Of a stretch of DNA of 64,000 nucleotides, positions 54,280 through 64,000 are shown one piece after another. The notes beneath the pieces were generated by a model that worked only from the letters and a program-made list of their open reading frames with translations, ran no database searches and had not been told where the DNA came from. Origin of the DNA: Sycon ciliatum. Lineage: Eukaryota > Porifera > Calcarea > Leucosolenida > Sycettidae. Numbering within the stretch: the stretch's first letter is position 1; each line of letters begins with the position of its first letter. Location: assembly GCF_964019385.1 (NCBI RefSeq), contig NC_088645.1:36132303-36196302 (forward strand), written 5' to 3'. Made by a program: the position numbers and the translations under genes.

Positions 54280-54620
54280 TGTTCTGTTGAGGCGTGCTCC
54301 TGCCTCGACACACACCAAAACCACACAAAGGACCAGCTCGCGACTATCAAGAGAACTCTGTTAGAAAACTCTTGCTCCAAGCCGCAATTGCTTGAAGCCT
54401 TTCACCGAACTCGTAAGCACTATAGTCTATTATAGACAACTGACAACTGCAGTGAAAACGTCCAGCTTATAACACTTGCATGCCAAGAACTCCATCAGCA
54501 GGCGCGAAAGAAGGTGAAGACAAAGCCTGTGACTTAAAAGTGTGAACCCTAACGAAAGTCAAAGCTTCATGTAACACAAAACGAGAGTGCATGTCAGTGA
54601 CACGAGCGACCTCCTGAACA
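54280..54620 (-). repeat. 5' LTR of BEL/Pao copy 2
   Basis: A 341-bp LTR paired with 40925-41265. More substitutions separate this pair than separate the LTRs of copy 1, so the insertion is older. Confidence 0.9.
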
Positions 54621-55090
54621 ATATCAAAAGGCAAGCCTACCATGCTGGTGCCTTTGTGGGCAACCACATCCACCGTGCTCTTGACGCAAAGGTGCTCAAA
54701 GAGTTGACGTCTGCTCCAGTGCAGGTTGTAAACAACCGAAGTCTTCAACCCTCAACACACCAGCAGCTGAAGCTGAGCTTGCCAATATTGCACAAACAGC
54801 TAAATCCCAGCATGTGAGGTACCATCGTCTGCTTTCTGAGTACGCAGCTTGCAGAGCGATCTTCTCCACAACAACCCCTATTTCCAACAGCACAAAGGGC
54901 ACATTGGTCGACCACATTAGAAATTTACTCGCCACTTGTCGTCAGGAAATCGTCGCCAGGAAGCCGGGCAATTATAACGCCTAAATTGCACCTTATCGAG
55001 GAGCATGTGTCCTGTATGGATCACTTCGGCATGGGCTTGTCCCTTCTTGGTGAGCAGGGCATGGAGTCCATGTGTACCGGTATGTGTGTG
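54621..55090 (+). pseudogene. RAG1-N-like transposon gene, copy B, 3' part
   Basis: Continues 38404-40924 across BEL copy 2. The frame reads KRQAYHAGAFVGNHIHRAL, ELANIAQTAKSQHV, LLSEYAACRAIFSTTTP, TLVDHIRNLLATCRQEIVAR, then shifts to KLHLIEEHVSCM and SLLGEQGMESM. The K-x-H-L-x-E-x-H ... GEQG-x-ES ending is the conserved end of the family. It could hold the last acidic residue of a transposase core, an analogy with RAG1/Transib that I cannot confirm. It ends in a (GT)n-rich stretch. Confidence 0.6.
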
Positions 55091-56208
55091 TGTAGGTGTG
55101 GTTATGTACATGTATGTGTGTGTGGGTGTGGGTGTGGGTGTGGAGGTGGATGTGTGGGTGTGTGGATGTGGGGTGTAGATGTGCAATGCTTCGATTACTT
55201 TCTATTCTCTTCTCTCTTCCTGTCGGTGTCTCCCGCTTCTGGGCCGGCATGGCCCATACTTCATGCGTGCTTGTTCCTGTTGTTGTTATGTCTACTGTGT
55301 CTTGCTGCTACTCCGGCTTTGGCCATGACCACGATGTGTCTCCCCCTTTTCTCTTTTTGCTAAAAGCTTTCTTCTCGCCTTGACCACAATTTTTCTTCTT
55401 TTTCTTCTTTTTCTCCTTTATTCTTTTTCTTTCCTTCTTTTCTCTTCTTCCTTTGCTGGGAGCCTTCTGTTCCCATATTTCTTTTCATCTGTGCCCCCAT
55501 TCCTGGGTCACTTGGACTTCATTCGCTTCCTTGTCATTGGACATGTTCAGTCCGTTCGGTTTGCGAATTCAAATAACACACAACCAAACAACCAACAACC
55601 AACCATGCAGAGATTAATTAACACTTTGGATAGAAAATTCCTTGCAATATTCCTTGCGATACGATCTCCTTCAGATTGTCTTTGCACGTGCGTAGAGCAG
55701 CACTTCCTTGCAATGCTGCCACAAAACGCAGCTGTCAGGCTGAAACTGTGCAACGTAGACGGAAGGCAGCTACTACTGAAGACTAACGTCTTCCGCAGTG
55801 AACTCTTCTTGTCCAGGTTGGGTCTTGGGGCACAGCGCATTTCTTGCTGTGCCGAGCTCTATCTTCTTGACCTGGTGTTTGGTGGACGTTCGAACCTGGA
55901 AATTTGTCGTACTTGGCCAACGACTGGTCTTCCTTGACCTGTGAAAGTCGCTACTGTCCAGCACTGAGAGAAAAATCTCTAAAACAACAGAAAATTTGAT
56001 TTTTCTAGCCAGCTTCTTTTTCGACTTGCACAAATTGCATGTAGACGCGTACGGTATAGAGAATAGGGTAGAAGGATAGTGTGATTCTCTGGCAACACAT
56101 CAGTTCAGATTTGTGCACATGTGCTTATGGGCACACGTGCATGCATTCATCACAATAGGACTGGTACGAGTAGTGCAGGAATATTTTAAATTACTGGTGC
56201 TATACAAC
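55091..56208. other. GT-rich and pyrimidine-rich unassigned sequence
   Basis: (GT)n-like sequence at 55085-55185, then a TTCTTT-rich tract at 55385-55460. A CAACCAACCAACC-type stretch at 55576-55604 may be the tail of a decayed retroposon. No exon was recognised. Confidence 0.4.
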
Positions 56209-57626
56209 AAGTGTTGAAACGAGCGTATCTATAACAAACGAGCGATCAGTTCCACTAACGAGCAAGCTATCGAGCGAGCTAACGAGTTTCATTGATGTGG
56301 CAAATAATATTATTTTTTGGAATAATTCTTTTTCTAAGTTCGATTTTTTTCAGCTGGTTCAAATTATCACCGCCGGCATTTGGGGTTGCTGCTGCTTCAC
56401 TTCGGACTGCTGTTTGGTGTCGATATGTCTTTTCAGCGCCGTCGTCGATAAGCCTTTGTAAGAATTGACCTTTTTGCAAAGATTGCAAGTAGCCCTGATC
56501 TTCGCTGCATCGCGGGAGAAAACTTCCAAACGACTGAGCGTAACTTTCACTCGAATGGAGAGGTGACCGAAGCATATCCTGCGACAGGTCAGCAGATCCC
56601 CCTCCAGCATCTGAACAATGTTCAGCGCCGCGCGCTTCATGCTATCGGCCCTGGGGCACACCTACCCAGCCTGGCCATCCGCCGCACTGTTGCCTCGCTT
56701 GCCTGCCTGTACAAGCTGCACTACTTGCCTGGTCCTCCGCAGCTGCTCTCTGTGTTGCCACCGCGCCACATCATCTCTACCAACCCCAGAACTCGCAGCA
56801 AGCACGGTGCTGTCAGTGGCCATGACCACCAGCTCCAACACCAGCTGCCTGCATCTGCCCCGCTGGCACTGAAGCGCTCGTTCCCACACTGCAGCATCAG
56901 CGATTGGAACTCCCTCCCTGCAGCTCTCCTATCCCAGCCTCCCCTCAGCAAGAGAATGCAATCATTCAAAACGAATGTTTACCGCCATCTTCGCAGCACA
57001 AATTGGCTCTGGGCAGTCGATTCCCTATGAATAGTATGACGCTAAGACAGTTTCTCCCCCACAATCGCTCGTGTTAAGCCTTGGGTTTTTGCATCTTTCT
57101 CACCTGTACAGCTCTATCTTCTTCTTTTTTCATTGTTTTTGGTCCGTGTTTTTGGCCGTGACGCCGAGACCTCAGGTCGGCAGAGTCATCAATGCCCCAC
57201 CATCACTGCTGCGTCTCGGTGCAGCGCCTGCTCATTAGTACCCACGTTTGTCCTAGTCTCCGTACCATTGTCTTTCCTTATTCTTTTCGAGCTGGTTATG
57301 TGAACGTAGTAAAAAAAAAAAAAAAAAAAGATGCGGAACAAGACATCAGTAGAGTCCACCAAAGCTGCAACGACAACTGAAACAACTCAAGTGTCGTGCA
57401 GGCATACAGTCACCTGTAACTGCGAGTGATTTTCACTTTGCGCGGGACTGGACTCTCGATCGACCAGGGAGTCGAAAAATAGTTTACGACTCCCCAGGCG
57501 ACATGTACTGCCATGTGTACGGAGTACGGTGTACGGTGTTCGTTAGTGCAAACGAGCTGGCCGCACAAACGAGCCGAGTTCTGGCGAGCGAGCTAACGAG
57601 TATCCGGTGAGATCGTTTCAACACTA
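56209..57626 (-). mobile_element. hAT element copy 2 with nested LINE
   Basis: Ends AAGTGTTGAAACG and CGTTTCAACACTA are flanked by the 8-bp duplication TATACAAC (56201-56208 and 57627-57634). It is the same family as 37728-38395, in opposite orientation. The minus frame at 56661-56359 encodes a BED-type zinc finger (CNLCKKVNSYKG, then TALKRHIDTK). It is interrupted at 56597 by a LINE fragment. The AGGGAGTCG hairpin lies at 57464-57498. Confidence 0.85.
56598..57329 (+). mobile_element. 5'-truncated LINE with poly-A tail
   Basis: The frame from 56598 reads LQHLNNVQRRALHAIGPGAH, ASLACLYKLHYLPGP, HCSISDWNSLPAALL and MQSFKTNVYRHLRS, the C-terminal part of a LINE reverse transcriptase protein, ending at about 57030. 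A 3' untranslated region and 19 A residues (57311-57329) follow. AGAT flanks both sides as a short target duplication. It lies inside hAT copy 2. Confidence 0.8.
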
Positions 57627-57756
57627 TATACAACACGACATTTACAAACTACTACACACTCTGACAATAGAGAATAGTACTGCAAAACATCATACTCAAT
57701 TTTCAGTGTTTCATAGTATGCACATTATATTCAAGTGGACGCAGGTGAGGACTTAC

Positions 57757-57843
57757 TGCTGGTGACGTTGGCAGTTGACAAATAACAGCTTTCGTAAATC
57801 GCCCTAGACGCTGAGCAGTAGCTCCCCAACGATTTACCACTCA
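57757..57843 (-). CDS. Possible short exon of the mosaic gene
   Basis: A GTAAGTCC donor ends an open 87-bp stretch that is phase 1-1 like the confirmed exons. It encodes SGKSLGSYCSASRAIYESCY and LSTANVTS with two cysteines and one NVTS glycosylation site. The acceptor (TTTTGAG) is weak. There is no recognised domain. Confidence 0.3.
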
Positions 57844-58202
57844 CTCAAAACTGCAATGCTTTCAGCGTAGCAATATACTTCGCCATTTGAGAATTGAAAG
57901 TGGATCCACTTACCAGAGTCTGTGCACCCACTTCAGTCTCTCTCGTATACAGTAGGTTTTGCACAACACACTGGGCTGAACTACACATTTGTATTTGTTT
58001 TTGCATTTATGGATTCTCCACAGGCCTAAGCCTAAATCGAGGGAGTCTCCGTCAACAGCTTATGAAGAAGAAGCTGAGGAGAAAAATAGAAATAGGAAAT
58101 AGAATGATGCGGGGTGGTAGTAATATAACACACTGCTCTATGACGTCGTTACTCTACGTGGAATGAAACCATCAATGAATGTTAACTATATCAGATACTT
58201 AC

Positions 58203-58358
58203 CAACGCAAAATGGCCAGTAGTCTTGACCGTCGCAGTACTGGATTGCAGGTACACCCGGCTTCAAGGCCAATCCTGGATTGCAGGTCAATCTCTTCAAA
58301 ACATTGGTTATGTCAGTGACGGTGCCTAGAAAATTGCTGCTTTTCGGGCATGCTTGAA
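58203..58358 (-). CDS. Sushi/CCP domain exon (copy C)
   Basis: A 156-bp phase 1-1 exon, acceptor CTCCTTCAG, donor GTAAGTATC. Four cysteines (ACPKSSNF, LTCNPGLAL, QYCDGQDYW, PFCV) with Trp before the last. It is paralogous to 34840-34995. Confidence 0.8.
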
Positions 58359-58439
58359 CTGAAGGAGAAGAAACAAAGAGAGTACCCGACGATGTATGCA
58401 GGCAGCAAAGGGAGCAAATGAGCGGAGAGCGACGAGGAG

Positions 58440-58760
58440 AGCGGTCGTGAGAGTGCCGGTGAGAGTGTTGGTGTTGTGCATAGGTTTCGTAGTAGGAAGT
58501 CTTCAGTGTACAATCATCTGTTAGCTAGTCCTGATTGTTGCAATTCATATTCCGACTTCTTTCACTGTGTTGTGACGTGGTCGTCATGGTAATGGACAAC
58601 AGTTAAAAGTTTTGGAAGCCATTAATCAGTGTTTGTACAAGCCTAATTTGTGTGTGCGGAAAAAATAGTAGAATTAGGTGGAAATGGTTCAAGTAATGTG
58701 TCGTGTTTTGGTGTGGCCAAGCTTGGCCGTTTTGTCCAATTCAGTGTCATATATAATTAT
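58440..58760 (+). pseudogene. PLE endonuclease C-terminal fragment (copy C)
   Basis: Near-duplicate of 35070-35400 with the same frame-breaking changes, so it was copied with the block and was not inserted independently. Confidence 0.55.
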
Positions 58761-59867
58761 GGTCTTCTGTGCGTATGGGTGTGGTGCAGTGTGTGCCAGA
58801 TATTGGGAGTGGTGTGAAGGGCGTGATGTTTGACGGATATGAACTTGCTGAACTACACGCTCTCATGTACTCTCTCTTTCTCAATCTTACCCCTCCCCTC
58901 CTGCTCCCCCTGTTCTTTCTCTTTCCCTCTCACTTCCATTAAATTTTATCGGGTGCGTCCAGAGCGTGACGATGTCGAGGCTAGTTGGTCGACAGCGCGC
59001 CTGGCCCCCACCACCCTGGCTGCTGCATGTTCCCATTGTGTGCACCACATGGGTTTTAGTAAAAAAAATGGTATGTGTAGTGCATGCAGGAGTATGTGTT
59101 GTTGAGTGTGGGAATCTGCTTCCATCCGCCTGAGAGCATTTGTCTACTGGTTGTTGGGGCATGCGTAGACTATGTGGAGCATGCGCTGTGAGAGTAAGGT
59201 CCAGGTGTGAAAGAGTGGTGTGATTCGTCCACGGCGTTGCTGTCTTGGTTCTTGTCATGTGTGTCGTACGTACTGGTGGCTCATTGGTCGTTTCGATCTG
59301 TTCGCCTTTTATCCTGGATATAACTGTTAGTCGTTTGTGATTTCCTTGTCTTCTTCTCCCGTTCTCTCGCCAAGTATCAGATAATAACAATCCCTCCCGT
59401 ACACCAATGAGTCAGAGCGTCGTGTTGTTGCGGGGAATGGGGGAGCAGGCCGCTTCACATGTATCGTTTTCTCATATGTACGAGTTGATAAGGGGTTTTC
59501 GTTATATCGACTCAACCTTATCAACTGGCCAATCGACTTATCAACTCAGTCATTTCACCTCTAGTTCTTACTATGACAGACTGAATTTGTCATTTGATCT
59601 TCGTCCTCCGCTGGAGTAATACTCTTCATCCGTTAGTCTATCTCTTCTGTCTGTCAGGGCTTACTGTCACCCAGCGCTGGGGGGGAGGAACACCCCTGGC
59701 AAATATATACTTAATTCTCTACTTGATGATTGTTCTCTCAACTCAAAACTAGATGTAAACACATGTGCCTTTAGTTCATACAAATAATCCATGCGGAAGT
59801 AACTCATCTGTCTGGAAGTATTGTTTCTCCCAAGAATTAAAACTGCATGAAGATCCACAGTACTAAC
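58761..59867. other. Duplicated intron sequence (copy C)
   Basis: Counterpart of 35401-36399, with about 110 extra bases near 59285-59405 (absent in copy A) and without the long poly-G run. No exon was recognised. Confidence 0.5.
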
Positions 59868-60008
59868 CTGTACATTCTTCAATCCCGGCACTGTTCAGCA
59901 TTGTCCGATTGGCGATATACCCGAGTTGGCAGCATTTAAAGCCTCCAATCTCATTGATGCACCTTCTATGTTCACAGTGTGGGTAGGGCACAAGACACTC
60001 ATTGATGT
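59868..60008 (-). CDS. EGF-like exon, calcium-binding start, CC type (copy C)
   Basis: A 141-bp phase 1-1 exon, donor GTTAGTAC. INEC start, C-x6-C-x4-C-x8-CC-x18-C, core NEIGGFKCCQLGYIANRTM. It is more diverged than copies A and B are from each other, so this block separated earlier. Confidence 0.85.
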
Positions 60009-60051
60009 CTGCCACAAAATAAAACACACGCACACATGCACAGAAGCAGGT

Positions 60052-60053
<2 letters not shown>

Positions 60054-60114
<61 letters not shown>
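60054..60114. repeat. (AC)n microsatellite (copy C)
   Basis: About 60 bp at the position equivalent to the 853-bp run in copy A. Confidence 0.9.
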
Positions 60115-60116
<2 letters not shown>

Positions 60117-60309
60117 TCAGACCTCAGACATGCCCATCGCGGAAGCGATGATAGCGAACAGCTATGTTAGACATAGAAACTTGTGCTGGGATTACACCAT
60201 TCAACAGCTGGCAAGGCTGATGAATTGACCGCCACTATTTTCTAGCCTGGTATCCACCACACAGCTGATTGAAGTGGTTTTTTCTGGCCAGTGAATCCCT
60301 GTTTTTCAT

Positions 60310-60494
60310 TTTTCCAGTTTTTTACACACACACCACACCACATACTCCGGCATACACTGGCTGTTGGTAACCACCCAGGAGAATGAAAGAAGAGCTAGGA
60401 GTATGAGAAAGAGAAGAAAGACGTGTGTGACCATAATCGTCGGGAATTGAACCCGCAACTTATCGATTGGAAATCGCTGCACATACCACTGCGT
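60310..60494 (-). mobile_element. SINE with tRNA-Gly-like head (copy C)
   Basis: Counterpart of 30330-30664. It keeps the TTTCCAA loop, and the B box has decayed to GGTTCAATTCC. An (AC)n run follows at 60494-60541. Confidence 0.6.
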
Positions 60495-60541
<47 letters not shown>

Positions 60542-60543
<2 letters not shown>

Positions 60544-61948
60544 CTCGTAACAAGCTGGACGACCTGAGGCATGCACTCAACCAGCACGACATAGATGTAG
60601 CAATTATCACTGAAACTAAATTCTCTGATGCCAAAACTAGCCTTGACTCATCCATCCCTGGATACGGCGTCCCATTTTGCAGAGACCGGAACGAGCACGG
60701 AGGCGGTGTTGCTGTTTGGATCAAGTCCACCATTGCTTCTGCTCTTCTAGACCAACTCCAGTCTGCAGAACATGAAACACTCTGGGTTAAAGTCCGCCTC
60801 CGTGGTGGCACAAGCTTGGTGATCGGCTCTGTGTACTGTCCACTCTCCTGTAGCCCCACCGACCTCTGTCTCATCGATTCACTTGACGATACACTACATC
60901 AGGCGAAAGAGCTGTCCCCGAACGTAATCCTCGCTTGGGATTTCAACGTGCATAGTGCAGATTGGCTTGGTAGCGCGAAGTCAACCTCGGCCGGGGATGC
61001 CCTCGAGGATCTTTGTATCACCCACGAGCTCACGCAACATGTCCGAGAGCCCACTCGAGGTGCCAACACACTAGACTAAATCATGTCCACTTTCCAACAA
61101 CCCATCAGCACCACTGTACTTGCCCCTTCAGGACGCTCAGATCATGGAACTGTGATAGCTCAATTCCCGACCATGTCACCATGCCGGGGAGAGGCCACAA
61201 CGCGTACTGTGTGGCGTTACGAGCGTGCTGACTGGGGGGGGGGGGCAACTCAGAGCACACCGCAAGGCTGTCCCTTGGGCCTCCATTATCACGGACGATC
61301 CAGAGTTGTCTTGCTTACAAGGCACAAATACCATCGCTGCAGGCATGGACCAGTTCATTCCCCATAAGACTCTCGTCATCCGCTCATCTGATCCCAAGTG
61401 GTGGACCCCTGAGTGCACACAAGTGATGCGTATCTAGGACAGAGAATGGAGGAAATGGCGGCACGACCTCGGCAATGACGTCAAGAAGCAATCCTTCATC
61501 GACTCTGTTACCCGCTCTACCACCACACTTCAGCACTCCAGGCAGGAGAAGGAACGGCACCTTCGGGCCCGACTCACCTGTGGCTCGCTTCGCGACAAGG
61601 CATGGTAGTGCAACCTGAAAGGAGCATGCGGTCTTGGCCGAAACTCTGACATCTCCCTCCTCCTCGACAATGCCGGGAAGGAACACATTACCAGCAAGGA
61701 GAAGGCTGACTGCTTTGGTCACTTCTTTACTGGCAAGTGCAGCCTGGGTGACAGGGACCTACATCGTGCCTACCTTGAAACCCCAGCGCCTTCTCACCCA
61801 CATCCTCCACTCACCCACGTCCAATTCTGCATCCAGAATGTTCACCACCTCCTGCGCCGTCTCGACGCGTCGAAAGCTACGGGGCCGGACAGCATCTCCC
61901 CCGTGTCCTGAAAGAATGCGCTTCGGTGCTCGCACCGGTCCTGACAAA
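60542..61948 (+). mobile_element. LINE: endonuclease and start of reverse transcriptase
   Basis: The frame to 61079 is an apurinic-like endonuclease: IDVAIITETKFSD, EHGGGVAVWIKS, VIGSVYCPLS, VILAWDFNVHSADW (the usual GDFN is WDFN) and, after a TAA stop at 61077, GRSDHGTVIAQF with the catalytic His. The linker continues, with shifts, to LTCGSLRDKAWW, NAGKEHITSKEKADCFGHFF and LRRLDASKATGPDSISP, the start of RT. A foldback element ends the sequence at about 61950. Several stops make it dead. Confidence 0.8.
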
Positions 61949-61949
61949 A

Positions 61950-62490
61950 AATCAAAAGAATGTTATAAATTTTTCAATTCTCCTATTTTTTCAGTCATAT
62001 CCTGGGATTCGAACCAGCACTATCGCCCTACATGCATTCCCCCATACACTTCGCATTCATACCCATTCTTCCAAGTTGCTTCACGTTATGATCTTGCGTT
62101 TGAAAGCCCTATTTGAATGTTGCGGGCAGCTGTATGTGGCCAGCTGTGTTTGATGGTACGGTACGGGAGACGGTGTCGTATTACCCTCGATCGTACCTTT
62201 CCCGTACCTATCCCTACCGTACCGTACCATCAAAGACGGCTGGCCACAATGCATATTCAAATAGGGCTTTCAAATGCAAGATCATGATGTGAAGCAACTT
62301 GGAAGAATTAGTATGTATGCGAAGTGTATCGTGGGATGCATGCAGGGCGCGATAGTGCGGGTTCGAATCCCAGGTTATGTATTAAAAAAAGGATTTTTTA
62401 AAGAATTTAAAACATCCCTATGCTTTTTTTTGTCTAGGTCATCAAGACAAAAAAGCATAGCGTAGGGCCCTGAGCTTCCAAGCTCCCTCG
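61950..62490. repeat. Palindromic foldback element with two B-box arms
   Basis: The left arm has the B box in reverse (GGATTCGAACC at about 62004) and the right arm forward (GGTTCGAATCC at about 62360). They are separated by a GTACG-rich centre with GGTGTCGTATTACCCTCG. The right end carries the ATGCTTTTTTTTGTC...GACAAAAAAGCAT hairpin. It is almost the reverse complement of 25196-25760. Confidence 0.65.
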
Positions 62491-63763
62491 TTCGGTATAT
62501 TATGTTTGTTGTGTCGACAGGCATGCCTGGTGCTATCCCGCACACGTCAGGCGAAATAGCACGTCATAGTACATTTGAGATCAGCGGGAAGAAGATGACG
62601 ACGACCACTAATTTAGTACCTGTGCACACGAATCTCCTGTGTGTGTTACTCTGTGTGTCAGCTATGGTATCATCGCCTGTGGTTCCATGCCTAGCATGTA
62701 CGTCTGAACCATCCGGCCTGCAAGGTTTGAATGACGTAGCTTGAGCGATCGCTCCGCGAAACATACTTTTTGAAATTCTCTTCATACCATATCTTCCACC
62801 ATTGAGATTTCAAATTTCTTCGAATTTTTTGCTGAGAGGGGTGGCTTGGAACCTCGATATGGCTTGTTCCAGGCATGCTTTGGAGCCATCGCCTGTTGAA
62901 GTAGTGGCGGAGATCTGCCCTGCAAATGCTACAACAAAAAATGATTCGATCTGAGAAAGGGTGAGACCGCGATTCTCGGAAGAATATTGAGTATTTAAAG
63001 CCTTTTCACGGCGAAGATGGAGTTCTTTTTGAAGATGGGCGTCGCGGCAAAGGACATGGTGTCCGACTTCTGGCGTCTGGTGAAGCCAGGGATCATTTGT
63101 CCAGTCAGGTCGGCAGCCTAACCATCGGTAAGCTTGTGTTTGGATCCCGTTCTGCTCGATGTGGTAGATCACGAACAATTTGATATCGCACAAATTGATC
63201 TCAGCATCGTGCGTACGGTATTTTATATTCAGAAAATCCCAAAGTGTCTCTGTGTGGCCGTCCTATGCCACGAGAAACTCCAATCAGGCTCCTATGTCCT
63301 CTGCCTTCATGATTGAATGTCCACTTCGTTTGAACAACGAACACAACAATCGAGGACGGCTTTGCAATGAAAAATACAGCTAGCTACTGGAGCTGAAAAA
63401 AAGAAGAAAAAACGTGCTCAGGATGAGACTCGAGTACACGCATACTCTCTCAGCAGGAGAAACGCAAATTTTTGTGAAAAATGCGTGTCGCCGACTGACC
63501 AGTAATTTCGCATGACGAGACAGCTGGCCTCCTTATTCAAATGGGTGAAGATGAGCATGAAGTTCAAAACTATCTCTGAAATAAGGCGGGTCCCAACAGT
63601 GGAGATCTCTCTATCCATATGACTTGATTGCACACTCAGGAAGATTGTGGCTGAGGAACATTAATTTCATAGCTCGTTCCAGACAAAATGCATCGACAGA
63701 TTCATATCCTATGTGTTCTGAGAGAGATTTACACCAGAGACCACCATCAGTAACTTCATTTAC
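62491..63763. other. Unassigned, probably intronic
   Basis: A 127-residue minus frame (63193-62810) is open, but I recognise no domain and no clear splice sites. Nothing else was found. Confidence 0.3.
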
Positions 63764-63886
63764 CTTCACAGCCAGTGCCATTTGCCTTATATCCCGGTGG
63801 GCATGTGCAACGGAAAGAACCAAGCGTGTTAACACACGATGCCACACCAGTGCAACCATCAACCCTCAAGTCACATTCATCCACAT
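63764..63886 (-). CDS. Calcium-binding EGF exon (5'-most exon seen)
   Basis: A 123-bp phase 1-1 exon, acceptor TTGAACAG, donor GTAAATGA. (D)VDEC start, C-x6-C-x5-C-x8-C-x-C-x10-C, core CVNTLGSFRCTCPPGYKANG. It is closer to the textbook cbEGF than its paralogues at 31665 and 37030, and is the first member of the module series in transcript order. The gene continues beyond the right edge, since no signal peptide or start was found. Confidence 0.9.
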
Positions 63887-64000
63887 CTGTTCAACGAAAA
63901 CATTTATACAAATAAAACCTTGGATTTGTGATGTGAACCACATGCTTGATGGTTAGACAGTTGTCCAAGGTCCTCAGGCTGCGTCTATTGCTCTGTGTCC

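Larger units (their letters stand above)
40925..54620 (-). mobile_element. BEL/Pao retrotransposon copy 2, interrupted
   Basis: Two 341-bp LTRs bound the element. TATC is duplicated (40921-40924 and 54621+), and deleting the element restores the reading frame of the RAG1-N-like gene. Gag starts near 54215 and is cut at 52065 by a 310-bp element that itself holds BEL copy 1. Gag resumes at 46064, then zinc knuckles, protease, RT and RNase H (45962-42765) and integrase (42713-41493). Frameshifts in gag and integrase make it inactive. Net length without nested DNA is about 7.7 kb. Next to the 5' LTR, TTGGTAGCGGAGGATGG is a plausible primer-binding site. Confidence 0.9.

Noticed and set aside
62810..63193. 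127-residue minus frame
   Set aside because: No domain, no paralogue and no convincing splice borders; left as unassigned.

Overview
The window is animal nuclear DNA. It has intron-rich extracellular-domain exons, several kilobases of microsatellite, and a dense mix of LTR, Penelope-like, LINE, SINE-like and DNA transposons. There is no bacterial-style operon, rRNA or CRISPR. The repeat spectrum and the EGF/CCP/C-type-lectin mosaic suggest a non-vertebrate metazoan. A sponge or another early-branching lineage is only a guess.

Host genes. At least fourteen short exons lie on the minus strand between 63.9 kb and 6.4 kb. They encode EGF-like, calcium-binding EGF, sushi/CCP and C-type-lectin-like domains. 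Each has an AG acceptor, a GT donor and symmetrical phase 1-1 borders, so any subset could be joined in frame. The simplest reading is one very large secreted or membrane-anchored mosaic protein, or a tandem cluster of such genes. In transcript order the right half repeats a module of Ca-EGF (123 bp), CC-type EGF (141 bp) and CCP (156 bp). It appears at about 64-58 kb, 37-35 kb and, without its CCP, 32-29 kb. Introns were copied with the exons. A separate possible gene start lies at 0.4-0.65 kb (minus).

Layout. 2-6.2 kb: Penelope-like element (PLE) remnant cut by a pogo-like MITE, then a 910-bp pogo-like element between inverted arms. 8-11 kb: promoter-like block and an internally deleted Gypsy element. 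11-22 kb: CCP, two C-type-lectin and EGF exons with a LINE tail, piggyBac-like and pogo-like MITEs and a solo BEL-type LTR. 22-29 kb: second PLE and a cluster of foldback elements carrying a tRNA-type B box. 29-36 kb: first copy of the duplicated block, with an 853-bp (AC)n run, a PLE insertion carrying a canonical hammerhead ribozyme, and remnants of two transposon-associated genes. 36-55 kb: second copy, whose RAG1-N-like transposon gene is split by a four-level nest ending in an intact BEL/Pao element. 55-64 kb: hAT element with a nested LINE, third copy of the module, a LINE endonuclease region and another foldback element.

The two most unusual items are the RAG1-N-terminal-like gene (Zn-binding region, RING, zinc finger, then a transposase-like region) and the hammerhead ribozymes, one canonical and several degenerate, associated with Penelope-like sequences.
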